A stretch of 40,629 bases of DNA. It comes from Nocardia amamiensis (lineage in GTDB: Bacteria; Actinomycetota; Actinomycetes; Mycobacteriales; Mycobacteriaceae). The notes beneath the pieces are model-generated. The model was not told the origin of the DNA. It ran no database searches and worked only from the letters and a program-made list of their open reading frames with translations. Positions 7,934-15,081 of the stretch are shown here, piece after piece (position 1 is the first letter of the stretch; each line of letters begins with the position of its first letter). Location of the stretch: the NCBI RefSeq assembly GCF_015477605.1, contig NZ_JADLQX010000046.1, positions 1-40,629 of the forward strand, given 5' to 3'. Position numbers and translations under genes: made by a program.

Positions 7934-8013
7934 GACTGCGCCTCGCTGACGCTCGGCTCCGTCGTGCGCGAGGCCGCGCTGTGTTCTCGGTTCACTCGCT
8001 GACGCTCGCTCAC
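7930..8013 (-). CDS. 27-aa coupling mini-ORF, copy B (next to merR)
   Basis: Starts with GTG inside the stop of mini-ORF A (GTGA at 8010-8013) and ends in the GTGA that starts merR (7930-7933). The peptide starts VSERQRVNRE and ends TTEPSVSEAQS. It differs from copy A by one base, giving HSAASR instead of HSAPSR. Exact tandem duplication with both overlaps intact argues that the frame is kept by use or by the way the unit spreads. Confidence 0.5.
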   Translation of the reverse strand: MSERQRVNREHSAASRTTEPSVSEAQS

Positions 8014-8093
8014 GACTGCGCCTCGCTGACGCTCGGCTCCGTCGTGCGCGAGGGCGCGCTGTGTTCTCGGTTCACTCGCTGACGCTCGCTCAT
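7934..8093. repeat. Two tandem 80-bp units bounded by TGAG
   Basis: Units 7934-8013 and 8014-8093 are identical except for one base (C or G at 7974/8054). Each unit carries two copies of CTCGCTGACGCTCG (7942-7955, 7995-8008, 8022-8035, 8075-8088). A degenerate relative, with the same outer ends, lies at 4680-4754 on the other strand. The junctions are TGAG read on the coding strand, as in a short element with a four-base target. Confidence 0.85.
8010..8093 (-). CDS. 27-aa coupling mini-ORF, copy A (first in merR operon)
   Basis: First ORF of the merR operon. Its ATG at 8093 follows a strong ribosome site, GGAAAGG, nine bases upstream. The peptide begins MSERQRVNRE and ends TEPSVSEAQS, then the stop overlaps the start of copy B by GTGA. 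Ribosomes loading here could reach merR by two successive reinitiations. The 24-codon ORF at 4679 shares both ends. Confidence 0.55.
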   Translation of the reverse strand: MSERQRVNREHSAPSRTTEPSVSEAQS

Positions 8094-8123
8094 TGTGCTC
8101 GCCTTTCCGGTTGAACACCGACG

Positions 8124-8154
8124 ACGCTAGTCACCTGGAGTGCGCTCCAAGCAA
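8124..8154 (-). promoter_or_regulatory. MerR-type promoter with 19-bp spacer
   Basis: Read on the minus strand, TTGCTT (8149-8154) is the -35 box and TAGCGT (8124-8129) the -10 box, 19 bases apart. The spacer contains the near-perfect dyad CTTGGAG-N4-CTCCAGG. A long spacer with a central dyad is the hallmark of MerR-activated promoters. Transcription would start near 8117, giving a leader of about 24 bases with the ribosome site of mini-ORF A. Confidence 0.8.
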
Positions 8155-8321
8155 GCTCTGTCCAATCTGCAGCGCCTGCGGCGCCGCGAACGGGCAATGC
8201 TCGGTCTGGATTCGCTCGAAATCGGGGTCGGTGTGGTTGCGTGGGCGAAATGCGCTCAGGTGAAGCAGTGGCCACCTGGAGACCGCCCTACGGTGCGGTC
8301 GGCGACATGTGCCCCAGCTGG

Positions 8322-8355
8322 CTCACCGCCCGGTCGGCGTGTTCCGGGCGGTGAG
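8322..8355. terminator. Hairpin terminator after the VOC gene
   Basis: CTCACCGCCCGG and CCGGGCGGTGAG form a perfect 12-bp stem with a 10-base loop, just past the end of the minus-strand VOC gene. The sequence between this hairpin and the merR promoter holds no recognisable gene. Confidence 0.75.
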
Positions 8356-8368
8356 ATGGTTGCGCTGG

Positions 8369-8740
8369 TCAGCTGCTGTAGTCGGGCAATTGCTGGACGG
8401 CCCACTTGTTGCCGTCCGGGTCGGAGAAGAAGGTGAACAGGCCCCAGCCGAGGTCCTCGACCGGCGTGGCGTCGACACCCGCGGCGATCAGCTGCTGATA
8501 CGCCTCTTCCGCGCTGGCGACCACCATCTGCATGCCCTCGACGCTGCCGGGCGCGGCCTCGGTGATGCCCTCACCGAGGCAGATCGAGCAACCCGAACCG
8601 GGCGGGGTGAGCTGAACGAAGCGCAGATTCTCGTTCACCCGGTGGTCGTGGTCGGCGTTGAAGCCGATCTTGGTGTAGAAGTCCTTGGCGCGGTCGACGT
8701 CGGTCACCGGAATCGCGACGAGCTCGATTTTCCAATCCAT
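8369..8740 (-). CDS. VOC (glyoxalase-like) family protein
   Basis: A 123-aa vicinal-oxygen-chelate protein with two beta-alpha-beta-beta-beta modules. The first is ELVAIPVTDVDRAKDFYTKIGF; the second ends with FSDPDGNKWAVQQLPDY. The central GSGCSICLGEG stretch is typical of glyoxalase-like proteins of unknown substrate in actinobacteria. Possible roles are antibiotic binding or ring cleavage, but nothing in the context decides. It is divergent from the small membrane-protein gene. Confidence 0.85.
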   Translation of the reverse strand: MDWKIELVAIPVTDVDRAKDFYTKIGFNADHDHRVNENLRFVQLTPPGSGCSICLGEGITEAAPGSVEGMQMVVASAEEAYQQLIAAGVDATPVEDLGWGLFTFFSDPDGNKWAVQQLPDYSS

Positions 8741-8798
8741 TCGCCGAGCATTCCACCGCCTGCCGACAAAGTCCCGGCTTGCGGCCTACCCTGGGAAC

Positions 8799-9002
8799 AT
8801 GCCTGGAAAGGACATCGATCGCATCAGGGCCCGTTCGGCCTGGGCGACGGTCAAGGAAAGCCCCGTGATCACCGCCATCGCGGTCGCGCCGTTCGCGCTC
8901 GCGCTCGGCGTGGTGTGGTGGCTGTTCGGCGGTTTCGCCGCGTTCGTTCTGCTGGTCATTCTCGGCGTGGTCGTCGTGGCGGGCGGCAAGTTACTGCGCT
9001 GA
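8799..9002 (+). CDS. Small two-helix membrane protein
   Basis: A 67-aa protein of unknown function. A charged N-terminus (MPGKDIDRIRARSAW) is followed by two predicted membrane helices, ITAIAVAPFALALGVVWWLF and AAFVLLVILGVVVVAGGKLL, separated by a Gly-Gly turn. The ATG is chosen because upstream codons are the reverse of the VOC gene's 5' end and have no coding character. Its stop codon is inside a terminator shared with the convergent phosphatase gene. Confidence 0.7.
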   Translation: MPGKDIDRIRARSAWATVKESPVITAIAVAPFALALGVVWWLFGGFAAFVLLVILGVVVVAGGKLLR

Positions 9003-9023
9003 CCGCGCGTTGCCTGCGCGGTC
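9001..9023. terminator. Hairpin between convergent genes
   Basis: GACCGCGC and GCGCGGTC form an 8-bp perfect stem around a seven-base loop. It overlaps the last codons of both flanking genes and may terminate both. Confidence 0.6.
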
Positions 9024-9513
9024 AGCGCGGGATATGGAAGTTGATCAGCTCGCCGGTTCCCGGGTCGACGTCGGCCCACGGGCGGTCGAATCGCAATACC
9101 GCGAGTGCCGAAGTCGGGAATTTCCTGCTCAGTTCCACGGCAGGCGCGCCGTCGTGGTTGCTCGCCAATTCCCACGCCGTCCACGGCATGCCCGGCGCGT
9201 GCCCGATCACCAGCAGCGTCGCCACCTCGTCATCGCTGAGCTGGATCAGCTCGATGAGCGTCTCGGGCGCCGCCTCGTAAATCGCGGAGTCGAATACGAC
9301 CGGCGCGGTGATCCTGGTGGCGGCCAGCGTCTCCCTGGTGCGCGTGGCGGTGGAGCAGCGCACGGCATCGATCGACGGCTGAGTCGCGCGCAGCCACTGA
9401 CCTGCCAGTCCGGCCTCGCGCCGTCCCCGCGGCGCCAGCGGGCGCTCGTGATCGTCTACACCATCCGGATAGGCCGACTTACCGTGCCGCATGAGGATCA
9501 GAGTCCGCACCAT
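9022..9513 (-). CDS. Histidine phosphatase, SixA type
   Basis: A phosphohistidine/phosphoglycerate-mutase-like phosphatase of 163 aa. The catalytic motif is LILMRHGKSAYPDG, followed by ERPLAPRGRREAGLAGQWL, then CSTATRTRETLA with the second Arg, and the second catalytic His in LVIGHAPGMPWTA. Its short length and LILMRHGKS start match SixA-like proteins. The ATG giving MVRTLILMRHG places the motif at the usual distance. The substrate may be a phosphoprotein or a small molecule. Confidence 0.88.
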   Translation of the reverse strand: MVRTLILMRHGKSAYPDGVDDHERPLAPRGRREAGLAGQWLRATQPSIDAVRCSTATRTRETLAATRITAPVVFDSAIYEAAPETLIELIQLSDDEVATLLVIGHAPGMPWTAWELASNHDGAPAVELSRKFPTSALAVLRFDRPWADVDPGTGELINFHIPR

Positions 9514-9632
9514 GGGGATACCGTAAGCCCTCCGGGCGAGAGGTCTCGGCCACACTCGAGGCAAACTGAAAGCGGCATCACATCACCCCTTGGGTGGCAC
9601 AGCCCACGCACATCTTCGAGGATCAGCACAAT

Positions 9633-11303
9633 ATGGCCTACGTAATCACGCAGCGTTGTTGCAACGACGCCAGCTGCGTTCCCGAGTGCCCGGTCGACTG
9701 CATCCGTCCCACCCCGGACCAGCCGGAGTTCGCGACGACCGAGATGCTCTACATCGACCCCGACACCTGTATCGACTGCGGCGCCTGTGTCGACGCGTGC
9801 CCGGTGGAGGCCATCTTCTCCGAGGACGACCTGACCGCCTCGCTGGCGCGGTTCCAGGAGATCAATGCCGCCTATTTCCAACGGCATCCGTTGGAATCGA
9901 ACTTCGATCCGATCGTCAGTCCCGCGCGTCCACCGAAGGAACTGGGCACGCTGCGCGTCGCGATCGTCGGCGCCGGTCCCGCGGCCTGCTACGCGGCCGA
10001 CGAACTGCTGCGCAGGGCCGACGTCGAAATCGAGATGTTCGACCGGCTGCCGACCCCCTGGGGCCTGGTCCGGGCCGGTGTCGCTCCCGACCACCCCGGC
10101 ACCAAGATGGTGTCGAACATGTTCGAGTCCGCGTTCCGCCGCGAGACCCTGCAGTACTACCTGAATGTCGAAGTAGGCACGCATATCTCACACGAGGAAT
10201 TGCAGCGCCACCACCACGCCGTGATCTACGCGGTCGGCGCCTCGTCCGACCGCCGGATGGGTATCCCCGGTGAGGACCTGCCTGGCAGCCATTCCGCCAC
10301 CGAGTTCGTCGCCTGGTACAACGGCCACCCCGACTACGCCGACCGGACCTTCGACCTGTCCGGCGAGCGGGCCGTGATCGTCGGCAACGGCAACGTCGCG
10401 CTGGACGTGGCGCGCGTGCTGACTGTCGGCCCCGACGAGCTCGCCAAGACCGACATCGCCGACTACGCGCTGGATGCCTTGCGGCAGAGCAATATTCGCG
10501 AGGTCGTCGTGCTCGGCAGGCGCGGTCCGCTGCAGGCGGCCTACACCTCCTCGGAGTTCCTCGCCCTCGCCCACCTGAAGGGCGTCGATGTGGTCGTGGA
10601 CGGGGCCGACCTGGAGCTCGACCACGTCGGCCAGGCGATCGTGGACGACCCGGAAATCGAGCCGTCGCTGGGCTTGAAGTACACGCTTGCCAAGGAATAC
10701 GCGGCCGGTAGCCGTGCCGAGGGCAACAAGCGGATCGTGTTCCGCTACCTGGGCTCGCCCGCCGCGCTGACCGGCGCCGACCGGGTCGAGTCGGTCGAGA
10801 TCGTGCACAACGAACTGGTCGACGTGGACGGCCGGCTGGTGGCCAGGCCGACCGACCGCACCGAGACCATCGACGCCACGCTGGTATTGCGGTCCATCGG
10901 TTATCGCGGCGAGCCGGTGGCGGGCCTGCCGTTCGACGAGCGGCGCGGCGTCGTGCCCAACGAGAACGGCCGGGTCATCGGCGACGACGGCACGCCGCTG
11001 CCCGGTGTGTACGTCAGCGGCTGGATCAAGCGCGGCCCACGCGGCGTCATCGGCTCGAACCGGACCGACTCCGAGGAGACGGTGGAACTGCTCCTCGCCG
11101 ATTTCACGGCGGGCAAACTCGGTGTGCCGCAGGGCGGCCGCGCCGCGCTGAAGGCGCTGCTGTCCGAGCGCCAGGCCGACCTGGTGGACCGCGCGGGCTG
11201 GAAGGCGATCGACCAGGCCGAGAAGGCGGCGGGCAAGACCGCGGGCCGCCCCCGGGTCAAGTTCACCACCCGCGAAGATCTGCTCAAAGCCGCCCGCGGC
11301 TGA
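9633..11303 (+). CDS. fprB: Ferredoxin / ferredoxin-NADP+ reductase fusion (FprB type)
   Basis: A fused electron-transfer protein of 556 aa, like mycobacterial FprB. The N-terminus is a bacterial 7Fe/8Fe-type ferredoxin with CCNDASCVPECPVDC (Cys 9/10, 15, 19, 23) and CIDCGACVDACP (Cys 46, 49, 52, 56). After a linker there is an adrenodoxin-reductase-like flavoprotein: FAD site VAIVGAGPAACYAADELL, then LPTPWGLVRAGVAPDHP, NADPH site VIVGNGNVALDVARVL, and the C-terminal GWIKRGPRGVIGSN. It passes electrons from NADPH to ferredoxins or P450 partners. The ATG giving MAYVITQRCC matches the family start; an in-frame ATG at 9594 would add 13 residues. Confidence 0.9.
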   Translation: MAYVITQRCCNDASCVPECPVDCIRPTPDQPEFATTEMLYIDPDTCIDCGACVDACPVEAIFSEDDLTASLARFQEINAAYFQRHPLESNFDPIVSPARPPKELGTLRVAIVGAGPAACYAADELLRRADVEIEMFDRLPTPWGLVRAGVAPDHPGTKMVSNMFESAFRRETLQYYLNVEVGTHISHEELQRHHHAVIYAVGASSDRRMGIPGEDLPGSHSATEFVAWYNGHPDYADRTFDLSGERAVIVGNGNVALDVARVLTVGPDELAKTDIADYALDALRQSNIREVVVLGRRGPLQAAYTSSEFLALAHLKGVDVVVDGADLELDHVGQAIVDDPEIEPSLGLKYTLAKEYAAGSRAEGNKRIVFRYLGSPAALTGADRVESVEIVHNELVDVDGRLVARPTDRTETIDATLVLRSIGYRGEPVAGLPFDERRGVVPNENGRVIGDDGTPLPGVYVSGWIKRGPRGVIGSNRTDSEETVELLLADFTAGKLGVPQGGRAALKALLSERQADLVDRAGWKAIDQAEKAAGKTAGRPRVKFTTREDLLKAARG

Positions 11304-11314
11304 TGCCTCCCAAG

Positions 11315-11344
11315 GCCGGTCGGATCACTGGAGATCCGACCGGC
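11315..11344 (+). terminator. Terminator after fprB
   Basis: GCCGGTCGGATC and GATCCGACCGGC form a perfect 12-bp stem with a six-base loop, eleven bases after the fprB stop. The next 140 bases hold no gene. Confidence 0.85.
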
Positions 11345-11490
11345 ACGGGCACGTTACGGGACCACTGATTTCGCCAGTACATGGGTAACTCGGTAGGCCC
11401 AGAACCCCGCCCGGCACCTGACGCAGGATTTGAACGCAGCCCCGCGTCACCTGACTTGTACGGCTTGAAGATCAGGCGAGGCGGGGGAGC

Positions 11491-12282
11491 CTAAAGACCC
11501 GGAGACGCGGACGGCAGGGGCATGATGCGGACCACGGTGGTGGTGGTGGTCCCGCCGACCAGGAACCATAATCGCAGCACCGGCTGCCCGGTCCGGTCGC
11601 CCGGTTCGTATCGGCTGCGCACGGTCACGTGCTGACGTGCCAGCACTGGGGCCACATACTCGATCACCGCCCGGTGCGGTCCCGCGAGCAGTTTGGGATA
11701 TTCGACCAGGAACTGTTCCACTGCCTGCCAGTAGCAGGCGTTGTTGACGTGGTTGTACTGATCGATGTCGGTGGCGCGCACCGGGAATGGCAGGTCTGTG
11801 TCCGACTCCGGCGGTGTGGCGTCGGTCAGATACGGCCGCCACCGCAGGCGGTGTTCGGTGGCGGTGCGGGCCAGGTAAGCCAGGCCTTCGTCGCTGATCC
11901 GCGAGGGCATGCCGGTGGACTCGCTGATGTTGATCCAGAAGCCCTCGGTCTCGATCAGGCCGCCGTTCCCGCTGGTGATCCGCACCCGCATATTGGTCCA
12001 CCGGGTGGACATCGCCGAGCACCACCGCAGCAACCGCACCTCGTCCGGCCACAGAATCGGACGGATGACGTCGATGACCGTCCGGCGGACGATCCAGTTC
12101 GGGTCGGTCCGATGGAAGAACGTCTGATACAGGTTTTCCCAGGCGATATCTTGCAGATAGCGGGCGATGGCATCGAACCGCAACCGGTCGTAGGGATCCA
12201 CATCGCCAGCCCGGACGGGCCACGCCGAAGCAAAGCCCATGCCCTCCTGGGGAAGCGGGGCGAGTGGCTGATCGAGTGACAC
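11491..12282 (-). CDS. Acyl-ACP thioesterase family protein
   Basis: A double hot-dog thioesterase of 263 aa. The first hot dog begins FASAWPVRAGDVDPYDRLR, with AIARYLQDIAWENLY behind it. The second begins with FPVRATDIDQYNHVNNACYW; the Asp-His region there (DIDQYNHVNN) is the conserved catalytic-type motif of these enzymes. Actinobacterial members resemble plant and bacterial acyl-ACP thioesterases and release fatty acids from ACP or CoA. The GTG start is preceded by GAGGAG at ideal distance. The neighbouring T7SS genes upstream are on the same strand but separated by about 170 bases. Confidence 0.85.
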   Translation of the reverse strand: MSLDQPLAPLPQEGMGFASAWPVRAGDVDPYDRLRFDAIARYLQDIAWENLYQTFFHRTDPNWIVRRTVIDVIRPILWPDEVRLLRWCSAMSTRWTNMRVRITSGNGGLIETEGFWINISESTGMPSRISDEGLAYLARTATEHRLRWRPYLTDATPPESDTDLPFPVRATDIDQYNHVNNACYWQAVEQFLVEYPKLLAGPHRAVIEYVAPVLARQHVTVRSRYEPGDRTGQPVLRLWFLVGGTTTTTVVRIMPLPSASPGL

Positions 12283-12451
12283 TTGTGCTCCTCGCGCTGC
12301 ACGGTGTGCCGCGTTTCTTCATGCGGTGCTGTTGTGACGACTTTACGGGGCGTACGTCACACCCTCGCGTCGAGCCGTCTGTACCTCCTTCATAGTCCGC
12401 CCGCGAACACTGGGGCCAGGAACTATCGCGATGGCCCTGTCATCGACCCGA

Positions 12452-13576
12452 TCAATAACCCTGGTACGCGCCGCCCGAGTTCACGGCAGCCACACCGGGA
12501 ACACCGGCGAGCGAGCCGTAGCGGTCGATCGAGTACCGCACACCGGCGATGATGTTGTCCACCGGGTTCCAGATGTCGTCGTGGCCGGGCGCCTTGTAGG
12601 CGTTGAACGTGCTGTCGATGGTCTGCATCAGCCCCTTGGACGGATGCCCGGCCACCCAGTTGCTGTCCCAGCGGTTCTCCGCGTACGGGTTACCCGCGGA
12701 CTCGTGCTGGATGATCAGTGCGATCGCCCGCTCATCGATGTCTCTGGGGTCGTAGCCCATCGCGATGAGCTTCTGCTTGGCCTCCGCGATCCAGCGCGCG
12801 ACATCGCCGCTCGGCAGCGGCCCGGTCGGCGCGGATGGGCCCGGCCCACCGTGGTGCGGCGTGCCCGACGACGTGCCGTACGGCGATCCCGAATCGCCGT
12901 GGTGTCCGGACATCAGCTGACTCGGCCGGTTCGACGACTGATCGGCGACCGGTGGACCCGAAGTACTCGCCGGTGCGGTCGCGGCGGGTGCGGGCACGTT
13001 CGAGCTGGGCTCGCCGAGGCCGGCGAACGCCGCCTCCAGCTTGCCGACCGCGCCCTCCACCTGTGTTCTCGCCTGGTCGGCCACGTCGTGCGCGGTTTTC
13101 AGCGCGTTGGTCAGCTCCCAGGTCCGGGAGGCCGCCTGCAGCGCCTCCTGGAAGACCAGGCCCTCCACGTCGGCCTTGTTCGCGTGCTCGCGGAGGTAGG
13201 CGATTCGTCCCTTGGCGTCCACAGCGCCGTTGGCCGCGACCTCGAAGGGTGGGGTCTGGTTTAGCGCGTCGTCGCGCAGACGCAGCACCTTGGCTTTTGC
13301 CTCGGTGAGGTTCTGCACCTGGGCGGTGAGGGCGGTTTTCAGCTCCAGCAGTGCGGCGCTCACCGCCGATGCGCGGGTCTTCTCGGTCTGCATCCGGGCG
13401 TTCGCGGCGTCGCCGGCGGAGCCGGACCACTGCTTCGCGTCGCCGAGCGTCCTGGTGTCGTCGACGCCCTTGCCGACCGCGGTGTCCAGACCTTGCGACA
13501 TGGTTCCGGCGAGTTCACCCGCTGCCGACAGCTGTTCCGGCTGCCAGTTCGCTACGTCGGAGATGGTGAGCGTCAT
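12452..13576 (-). CDS. WXG100-like protein with C-terminal transglycosylase (SLT) domain
   Basis: A 374-aa protein. Residues 1-190 are helical with an N-terminal type VII-like segment (ISDVANWQPEQLSAAGEL) and a WSGSAGDAA turn that resembles WXG. A Pro/Ser/Gly-rich linker follows (about 190-255). The C-terminus is a soluble lytic transglycosylase domain with catalytic Glu in IIQHESAGNPYAEN, then HPSKGLMQTIDSTF. It would be exported and cut peptidoglycan. Its ATG overlaps the stop of the EspC-like gene (13573-13576), so the two are co-translated and probably use the same secretion route. There is no Sec signal peptide, which fits type VII export. Confidence 0.85.
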   Translation of the reverse strand: MTLTISDVANWQPEQLSAAGELAGTMSQGLDTAVGKGVDDTRTLGDAKQWSGSAGDAANARMQTEKTRASAVSAALLELKTALTAQVQNLTEAKAKVLRLRDDALNQTPPFEVAANGAVDAKGRIAYLREHANKADVEGLVFQEALQAASRTWELTNALKTAHDVADQARTQVEGAVGKLEAAFAGLGEPSSNVPAPAATAPASTSGPPVADQSSNRPSQLMSGHHGDSGSPYGTSSGTPHHGGPGPSAPTGPLPSGDVARWIAEAKQKLIAMGYDPRDIDERAIALIIQHESAGNPYAENRWDSNWVAGHPSKGLMQTIDSTFNAYKAPGHDDIWNPVDNIIAGVRYSIDRYGSLAGVPGVAAVNSGGAYQGY

Positions 13577-13905
13577 GGCTGCTGCACTCCGATGGCTCGG
13601 AGTTTCGCCGCGAAGTCGTCCTCGGCCAGCTCGAACTTGCCCGCCGCGTTGTGCAGGTTGTCGGCGATCGTGGTGAGGCGTGTGCCGATGCGTCCCAGGC
13701 AGCGGTGGACGGCGTCGCCCGCGCGCTGAGCCACCGGACCGAATTCGGTGCCGGGCAGCGCCGTCACGGCGGCGGCGAAACCCTCGCCCTCGCCCAGATC
13801 GGTGACGGCCGTGGCCTCGGTGCGCAAAGTCTGGGCGAACGACCGCAGCGCCGCCGGATCGACTTGCATCGTCGTCGCAGGTGGCGACTGGTTTCGCTCA
13901 ACCAT
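13573..13905 (-). CDS. EspC-like type VII secretion target
   Basis: A small helical-hairpin protein of 110 aa, typical for EspC/ESX-secreted targets. It has MQVDPAALRSFAQTLRTEA, a turn with EGFAAAVTALPGTEFGPVAQ, and a second helix ending LHNAAGKFELAEDDFAAKLRA. The start with GGGGG four bases upstream is used. The overlap with the transglycosylase gene suggests that the pair forms a heterodimer or shares an export signal. No ESX core genes (EccC, EccD) are in the window, so the export machine lies elsewhere. Confidence 0.8.
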   Translation of the reverse strand: MVERNQSPPATTMQVDPAALRSFAQTLRTEATAVTDLGEGEGFAAAVTALPGTEFGPVAQRAGDAVHRCLGRIGTRLTTIADNLHNAAGKFELAEDDFAAKLRAIGVQQP

Positions 13906-14095
13906 GAATCCCCCTTCCCTCCCGACCGACAGGTCGCGGTCAGCATAACAAAATCAGGTGTTCGGAACAGGCTCCCGCGGCAGCGGATTCGGCCCGTCGC
14001 AAGGCTGCCGACGGACGCCATCCGGCTGCGCCCGTTATGTTGTCGGTGTGGCGTCGGCGCGGAACCTGCCGTCGCGAGGACAGAGAGGTCGGCTC

Positions 14096-15070
14096 ATGCG
14101 CGCAGCCCAGGTGAGCAAGCTGGAAGGACCCGAAGCGGTCGAGATCGTGGACATCCCGGAGCCCGCGCCCTACCCGGGCGGCGTCGTGATCGACGTGCAC
14201 GCGGCGGGTGTCGCCTTCCCTGACGTGCTGATGACGCGTGGTCTCTACCAGATGAAGCCCGAATTGCCCTTCGTCGTCGGCGGCGAGGTCGCGGGCATCG
14301 TGCGGGAGGCACCGGAGGACGCGCACGTGCGGGCAGGCGACCGCGTGGTCGCGCTGACCCTGCTCGGCAACGCCATGGCCGAGACGGCCGTCGTCCCCGC
14401 GCAGATGGTTTTCCGGCTGCCGGACAATGTCTCGCTGGAGGCCGGTGCCGGCATCCTGTTCAACGACCTGACCGTGCACTTCTGCCTGCGCACACGAGGC
14501 AGGCTGGCCGAAGGGGAGACCGTACTGGTGCACGGCGCCGCAGGCGGCATCGGCACCTCGACGCTCCGGATGGCCGCCGCGCTCGGCGCGGGCCGGGTGA
14601 TCGCCGTGGTGAGCACGGAAGCGAAGGCCGAAGTGGCCCGCGCGAACGGCGCCACCGACGTGGTGCTGGCCGACGGCTGGCTCGCCGCGGTGCAGGAGTT
14701 GACCGGCGGTCGCGGCGTCGACATCGTGCTCGACCCGGTCGGCGGCGACCGCTTCACCGACAGCATTCGCTCGCTCGCCTCCGCGGGCAGGTTGCTCGTG
14801 GTCGGCTTCACCGCAGGCGAGATCCCCACCGTCAAGGTCAACCGGCTGCTGCTGAAGAACGTCGAGGTGGTCGGCGCGGCGTGGGGCGAATGGGTGATGT
14901 CGCATCCGGGCTATCTGCGGGAGCAGTGGGCCGAGGTGGAGCCGCTGCTGGCCTCCGGCACGATCACGCCGCCGACGCCGGTGCTGTACCCGCTGGACAA
15001 GGCCGCCGAAGCGGTTGCCTCGCTGGACAACCGCACCGCCACCGGCAAGGTCGTGGTCACGCTGCGCTGA
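14096..15070 (+). CDS. Zinc-free NADPH:quinone oxidoreductase (MDR family)
   Basis: A medium-chain dehydrogenase/reductase of 324 aa. The GroES-like N-terminal part begins MRAAQVSKLEGPEAV and contains HAAGVAFPDVLMTRGLYQ, without the zinc ligands of alcohol dehydrogenases. The Rossmann part has VLVHGAAGGIGTSTLRMAAALGA and LDPVGGDRFTDS. Members reduce quinones or enones with NADPH. GAGAGG stands about eight bases before the chosen ATG; an upstream extension would be non-homologous. It runs into the winged-helix gene after 11 bases and is divergent from the EspC operon. Confidence 0.88.
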   Translation: MRAAQVSKLEGPEAVEIVDIPEPAPYPGGVVIDVHAAGVAFPDVLMTRGLYQMKPELPFVVGGEVAGIVREAPEDAHVRAGDRVVALTLLGNAMAETAVVPAQMVFRLPDNVSLEAGAGILFNDLTVHFCLRTRGRLAEGETVLVHGAAGGIGTSTLRMAAALGAGRVIAVVSTEAKAEVARANGATDVVLADGWLAAVQELTGGRGVDIVLDPVGGDRFTDSIRSLASAGRLLVVGFTAGEIPTVKVNRLLLKNVEVVGAAWGEWVMSHPGYLREQWAEVEPLLASGTITPPTPVLYPLDKAAEAVASLDNRTATGKVVVTLR

Positions 15071-15081
15071 CCGCACGAGTC

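Noticed and set aside
11380..11450. tRNA-like GTTCAAATCC on the minus strand
   Set aside because: Only the T-loop-like string is there; the flanking bases do not form a T-stem and no acceptor or anticodon arm is found.
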